From positions 62,001-126,000 of the forward strand of contig JARFTZ010000060.1 in assembly GCA_029289235.1 (NCBI GenBank): a stretch of DNA of 64,000 nucleotides. The letters are read 5' to 3'. Positions 60,905 to 64,000 of this stretch are shown here, in pieces (the stretch's first letter is position 1; the number at the start of each line of letters is the position of its first letter). The translations under genes and the position numbers were made by a program. The notes under the pieces are model-generated. The model saw nothing but the letters and a program-made list of their open reading frames with translations, ran no database searches and was not told the DNA's origin. The stretch is from Gammaproteobacteria bacterium. Lineage in GTDB: Bacteria > Pseudomonadota > Gammaproteobacteria > Burkholderiales > Rhodocyclaceae.

Positions 60905-61661
60905 GGTCGCCTCCGGTGATGCGGCGGATCAGCCGGAAATACAGGCCGTAGGGCAGTTTCGACAGAAGCTTCAGTACGCTGGTAAAGCGTTTCGGGAAAT
61001 GAATCTCGAATGCGCCAGAGCGAAAACCATCAACGATGGCCTCCGCCGCCTGCTCGGGCGACAGCATCGCCGGCATGGCGAAGTCGTTCTTCGCCGTCAG
61101 GCGGGTGGCGACGAAACCGGGGTTGATCGCCCAGACACCGATCCCGCGCGGCGCAAGGTCGAGATGCAGGCATTCGGCGAAATGGATCAGCGCCGCCTTG
61201 CCGGGGCCGTAGGCCAGCGCCTTGGGCAGCCCGCGATAGCCGGCGACGCTGGCGACGAAGGCAATACCGCCCCCCGGCTGCAGGTCGCCGAGCACGGCGC
61301 CGGCCAGACGCAGGGCGCCGGTAAAATTCACCGCGACGATCCGCTCCGCGCGCGCCGCGTCGAATCCTTCGGCGCTCATCGGCTCGTAGTCGCCGGCAAG
61401 ATAGACGACCAGATCGACGCCGCCCCACGCCGCGACGAGTCGCGCCCGCGCCGCCGCGAGCGCCTCCGCGTCAAGGACATTGCACGGCAGCAACAACGCA
61501 CCGTCGATGCCGAGCGCCTGCAGCGCCTCCAGCCGCCGCGCGCTGAGCGCCAGCCGGGCACCGTGCGCCGCCAGCGCACGCGCCAGCGCCGCGCCGATGC
61601 CGCTGGACGCGCCGACCAGCCAGACGCGCCGCCCGTTCCATTCGGTCAGTTTCGGGTTCAT
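60894..61661 (-). CDS. Short-chain dehydrogenase/reductase
   Basis: 255 residues. NAD(P)-binding GASSGIG near residue 17, the active-site YxxxK in YGPGKAAL, and the preceding Ser in VASVAGY. The cofactor is probably NADPH from the Arg after the second strand (SARRLEAL). Substrate unknown; a lipid or ketone role fits the neighbours. It overlaps the DUF3833 stop by four bases and the NTF2 start by 11. Confidence 0.9.
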   Translation of the reverse strand: MNPKLTEWNGRRVWLVGASSGIGAALARALAAHGARLALSARRLEALQALGIDGALLLPCNVLDAEALAAARARLVAAWGGVDLVVYLAGDYEPMSAEGFDAARAERIVAVNFTGALRLAGAVLGDLQPGGGIAFVASVAGYRGLPKALAYGPGKAALIHFAECLHLDLAPRGIGVWAINPGFVATRLTAKNDFAMPAMLSPEQAAEAIVDGFRSGAFEIHFPKRFTSVLKLLSKLPYGLYFRLIRRITGGDHAS

Positions 61662-62179
61662 CGCTTGACAAAGGTGAGCGTTACCTCACCGAGCCGGAAA
61701 CCCCATTTCGACATGAACGAGCGGTTGAGCATCACCTTGTCGTCGATCAGGAACATCCAGTCGTCGAAGTCGACGTGGTAGACCTTGTCGTCGACCGGCA
61801 GGGCAAGCACGTAGCGCCAGCGCAGGGCATTGCCGGCGGCCTCCCCGAGCGCTTCGCCGATCACGTCGTCGGCACGACCGCGAAAACTGCCGTCGGCCTG
61901 CCGCGTCAGCGTCCACACGCGGGTCGAGGTGGTGCCGTCGGACCAGCTGAAGCGTTCGTCGAGCACGCCGACATCGCCCTCCCAGCGGGCGTCGATGCGC
62001 ACGTGGAAGCGCTTCTTCACCTCGCCCGACCGCCCCTGGAACATCCCCCAGGCGTCGAGCGTGCCGTTGAAGTAGGTTTTCAGGTCGAGGACCGGCGTTT
62101 CGGCCCGGTACTGTTCCACCCCCGTCGACGCGCAGGCCGTCAGGCCGAGGGACAGGGCAGCAGCGCATAGCAGTTTCAT
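61658..62179 (-). CDS. DUF3833-type lipoprotein
   Basis: 173 residues. Lipoprotein signal with lipobox LTAC (Cys16, MKLLCAAALSLGLTACAST), then a lipocalin-like beta domain (LDLKTYFNGTLDAWGMFQGRSGEVKKRF; FDDWMFLIDDKVMLNRSFMSKWGF) that I assign to DUF3833. It may bind or carry a lipid at the outer membrane. The ATG at 62179 overlaps the MFS gene stop (ATGA). Confidence 0.86.
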   Translation of the reverse strand: MKLLCAAALSLGLTACASTGVEQYRAETPVLDLKTYFNGTLDAWGMFQGRSGEVKKRFHVRIDARWEGDVGVLDERFSWSDGTTSTRVWTLTRQADGSFRGRADDVIGEALGEAAGNALRWRYVLALPVDDKVYHVDFDDWMFLIDDKVMLNRSFMSKWGFRLGEVTLTFVKR

Positions 62180-63429
62180 CAGCGGACCTCCAGGGAATCG
62201 CGCCAGCGCCACAGCAGCAGCGACGCCAGCAGTTTGAAAGCGAGCGGCAACACGGCATACACCGCGCTCAGGGCTACCAATCCATCACCGGCGGTTCCGG
62301 GCTGGTAGCCGAACAGCGCGAGCAGCGGCAGGGCGAGTCCCGCTGCCAGCGCCAGATTGAGCTTGGCGAGAAAGTTCCACAGGCCGAAACAGGCGCCCGG
62401 CCGCCCGAGGCGTTCGCCAAGGTCGGCGGCAATCGCCGCCGGCAGGGCCAGATCGGCGCCCAGCGCCAGGCCCGACGCGGCGCAGATCACCGCAAAGGCG
62501 GCGACGTCCCCCGCCCCGAGCACCCCGGCGCCGGCGAAGGCGAGCATCGCCAGCAGCATCGCCCCGAGCCAGGCGCGCACCCGACCGAAGCGCCCGGCGA
62601 GGCGCACCCAGGCAGGCAACGACGCCGCACCGGCGACGAAATACAGCGCCAGCAGCGCCCCGCCGGCCGGCTCCGCGCGCAGCACGTCGGCGACGAAAAA
62701 CAGGAACAGCGTCGCCGGCAAGGCGGAAGCCATGCCGTTGGCGACAAACACCGCGAGCAGGCGGCGGAACGGCGCATCGCGCAGGACCGCGTTCAGGCTC
62801 GCTCCCAGCGGCGCGGCGATGGTGGTGCGCAATGGAGCGGCGACCGTGGAGAACAGGGCGACAACCGCCAGCAGCGCGAGCGGCGGCAGCACCCAGCCGA
62901 GGCGAGCCACGCCCGCGCCGGGATCGGCGGCCAGCAGGCCCGGCAAGGCCGCTGCGAGAACGACGCCGGCCAGCGCAAAGCCCTCGCGCGCGGCGGTGAG
63001 GCGCGTGCGGTCGCGCGAATCGGCGCCGGCGTCCGCCCCCCACGCCTGATAGGCGATCGCGGCCGCCGAATAGCCGGCGAAGGTCAGCGCCAGCGAAGCG
63101 ACCAGCCACAGGCCGGCGAAACTGTCGGGCGGATTGAGCAGCGCGACGAAGCCGGCGAGGAACGGCAACAGCGCCAGCGCCAGCATGCGCCGCCGCGGCA
63201 GCCGGTCGGCCAGCCAGCCGAGCCAGGGATCGATTGCCGCGTCGAACAACCGCGCGCCGAGCAGCAGCCCGCCCAGCAACGCCAACGGCAGGCCGGCATG
63301 CTCGGCATAAAAGCGCGGCACATGCACGTAGAGCGGCAGAGCGGCGAAGGCCAGCGGCAGACCGAGAAAGCCATAGGCGGCCAGACGCCAGCGTTCGGAG
63401 AACTGGGAAAGTCGGCTTGCCCCGGTCAC
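62179..63429 (-). CDS. MFS transporter (GPH-like)
   Basis: 416 residues, 12 hydrophobic segments, very Ala/Leu-rich. The loop between segments 2 and 3 has DPWLGWLADRLPRRRML, resembling sugar-cation symporters. The GTG start is at 63429, one base after the preceding stop. Substrate unknown; in this operon a lipid-related molecule or precursor is plausible. It is the second gene in the window part of the operon. Confidence 0.85.
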   Translation of the reverse strand: MTGASRLSQFSERWRLAAYGFLGLPLAFAALPLYVHVPRFYAEHAGLPLALLGGLLLGARLFDAAIDPWLGWLADRLPRRRMLALALLPFLAGFVALLNPPDSFAGLWLVASLALTFAGYSAAAIAYQAWGADAGADSRDRTRLTAAREGFALAGVVLAAALPGLLAADPGAGVARLGWVLPPLALLAVVALFSTVAAPLRTTIAAPLGASLNAVLRDAPFRRLLAVFVANGMASALPATLFLFFVADVLRAEPAGGALLALYFVAGAASLPAWVRLAGRFGRVRAWLGAMLLAMLAFAGAGVLGAGDVAAFAVICAASGLALGADLALPAAIAADLGERLGRPGACFGLWNFLAKLNLALAAGLALPLLALFGYQPGTAGDGLVALSAVYAVLPLAFKLLASLLLWRWRDSLEVR

Positions 63430-63430
63430 G

Positions 63431-63985
63431 TCACGCCTCCGGCGGCGTCAGCAGCGCCGCGCGCAGTTCCGGCGCGCTGGTGCGCGGGTCGAGCCAGATG
63501 GCGAAGAAGTCGCGGGCGAAGCGCGGATCGTCGATGCGCCCGAGATCGCGCCCGTTGTGCAGGAAATGCGCCCCGTCGGGCCGGTAGAGCCCGACGATGT
63601 GATCACCCGGCGCCACGTCCGGGAAGAGTCGAGCAAGACGCTCCTGCCACGCCGCCAGCGCCTCTGGATCGGCGCCGAGCCGGCGCATTTCGTCGATGCT
63701 GGCCTCGGCGATGGCCATTCCGGCGATGCGCCGCCGGTAGTCGAGGCGCAACGCGAGCGGCGGCCGCAACGGATCGTCGCCGGCCCACAGCGTCGCTTCG
63801 TAGACCAGGAAGCCGAAGCGGCGGAACGGTCCCCGCCCCCAGCGGCGCAGGCCCGGCAAAGGACTGGCTGCGTCGGCCCATGCGGAAAGCGGCACGAACG
63901 CCGCCGCGAGGGCCGCCCCGAGAGTGACTCCGAGCAGGCGCCGCCGCCCGCGGTCAGGCGTGTGCGAGTTCGAACTGGACGACAT
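63431..63985 (-). CDS. Chalcone-isomerase-like exported protein
   Basis: 184 residues. N-terminal Arg-rich leader and hydrophobic segment (RGRRRLLGVTLGAALAAAF) suggest export, possibly by Tat. The domain FGFLVYEATLWAGDD, LRLDYRRRIAGMAIAEASIDEMRRLG, VGLYRPDGAHFLHNG and FFAIWLDPRTSAPELRAALL is that of bacterial chalcone-isomerase-like proteins, which usually bind a small ligand or fatty acid rather than chalcone. First gene of the operon in this window; further genes probably lie to the right, where the window ends. Confidence 0.86.
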   Translation of the reverse strand: MSSSSNSHTPDRGRRRLLGVTLGAALAAAFVPLSAWADAASPLPGLRRWGRGPFRRFGFLVYEATLWAGDDPLRPPLALRLDYRRRIAGMAIAEASIDEMRRLGADPEALAAWQERLARLFPDVAPGDHIVGLYRPDGAHFLHNGRDLGRIDDPRFARDFFAIWLDPRTSAPELRAALLTPPEA

Positions 63986-64000
63986 CGATCGATCCGGCCA

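Overview
The window is high-GC DNA with dense, mostly ordinary chromosomal genes and no plasmid, phage, transposase, rRNA or CRISPR. The gene set suggests a betaproteobacterium, most likely Rhodocyclales (Azoarcus/Thauera/Dechloromonas-like). Supporting signs are the PEP-CTERM protein with a sigma-54-type promoter, a DUF3579-like gene, the octaheme cytochrome cluster, GGDEF/EAL signalling and the lipid genes. This placement is inferred from gene content only.

Layout: 1-3.5 kb holds truC, tilS, accA and a tRNA-Ala/Glu/Asp operon with its own promoter and terminator. 3.5-15 kb holds a coupled PP-loop Fe-S-type protein and DNA glycosylase, an HDOD protein coupled to a zinc-sensor-type GGDEF/EAL protein, a LysE exporter with an AraC regulator, prfC, a HAD phosphatase and an orphan cheB. 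15-20.3 kb is a ceramidase-like membrane protein followed by a four-gene phospholipid operon (aas, CDP-alcohol transferase, acyltransferase, cdsA-like). 20.3-24.7 kb has the PEP-CTERM gene, lrgA/lrgB, yceH, phhB, a DUF3579-like gene and a CBS protein. 24.8-29.4 kb has a MatC-like transporter with a metal-dependent hydrolase, a divergent GntR regulator and a 24-bp perfect palindrome between them, then a Na+/H+ antiporter with a strongly structured leader. 29.8-36.6 kb holds redox enzymes, including an AraC regulator divergent from an Fe-alcohol dehydrogenase and an aldo/keto reductase, an arrangement like E. coli yqhC-yqhD-dkgA.

36.7-40.2 kb has a membrane-anchored beta-propeller coupled to an LTA-synthase-like sulfatase, and a MarR gene. 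40.3-46.4 kb is a block in which a FadR-type regulator and a large PEPCK-like P-loop protein (DUF4914 type) carry almost the same 47-bp promoter element. Between them lies a purE-purK-sbtA-PII operon that joins purine carboxylation to bicarbonate transport and sensing.

46.6-54.1 kb is the most distinctive locus. It encodes an octaheme c-type cytochrome of the tetrathionate-reductase family, a di-heme-type cytochrome b, an outer-membrane beta-barrel with a coiled coil, a small periplasmic protein, a triple-rhodanese protein, a tiny Cys-rich membrane protein on the other strand and a sigma-54 activator with a Cys-bearing PAS domain. It reads as an uncharacterised periplasmic sulfur- or selenium-type electron-transfer module.

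54.1-64 kb has a second LTA-synthase-like sulfatase with a PAP2 phosphatase, a b561/PepSY pair, a tRNA-like relic, an O-acetylhomoserine sulfhydrylase-type enzyme, yjdM, a GlcG-like protein and five overlapping genes (chalcone-isomerase-like, MFS, DUF3833 lipoprotein, SDR, NTF2-like). That last operon probably continues beyond the right edge. Three copies of a ~70-bp palindromic repeat lie at 35.4, 57.5 and 59.3 kb.
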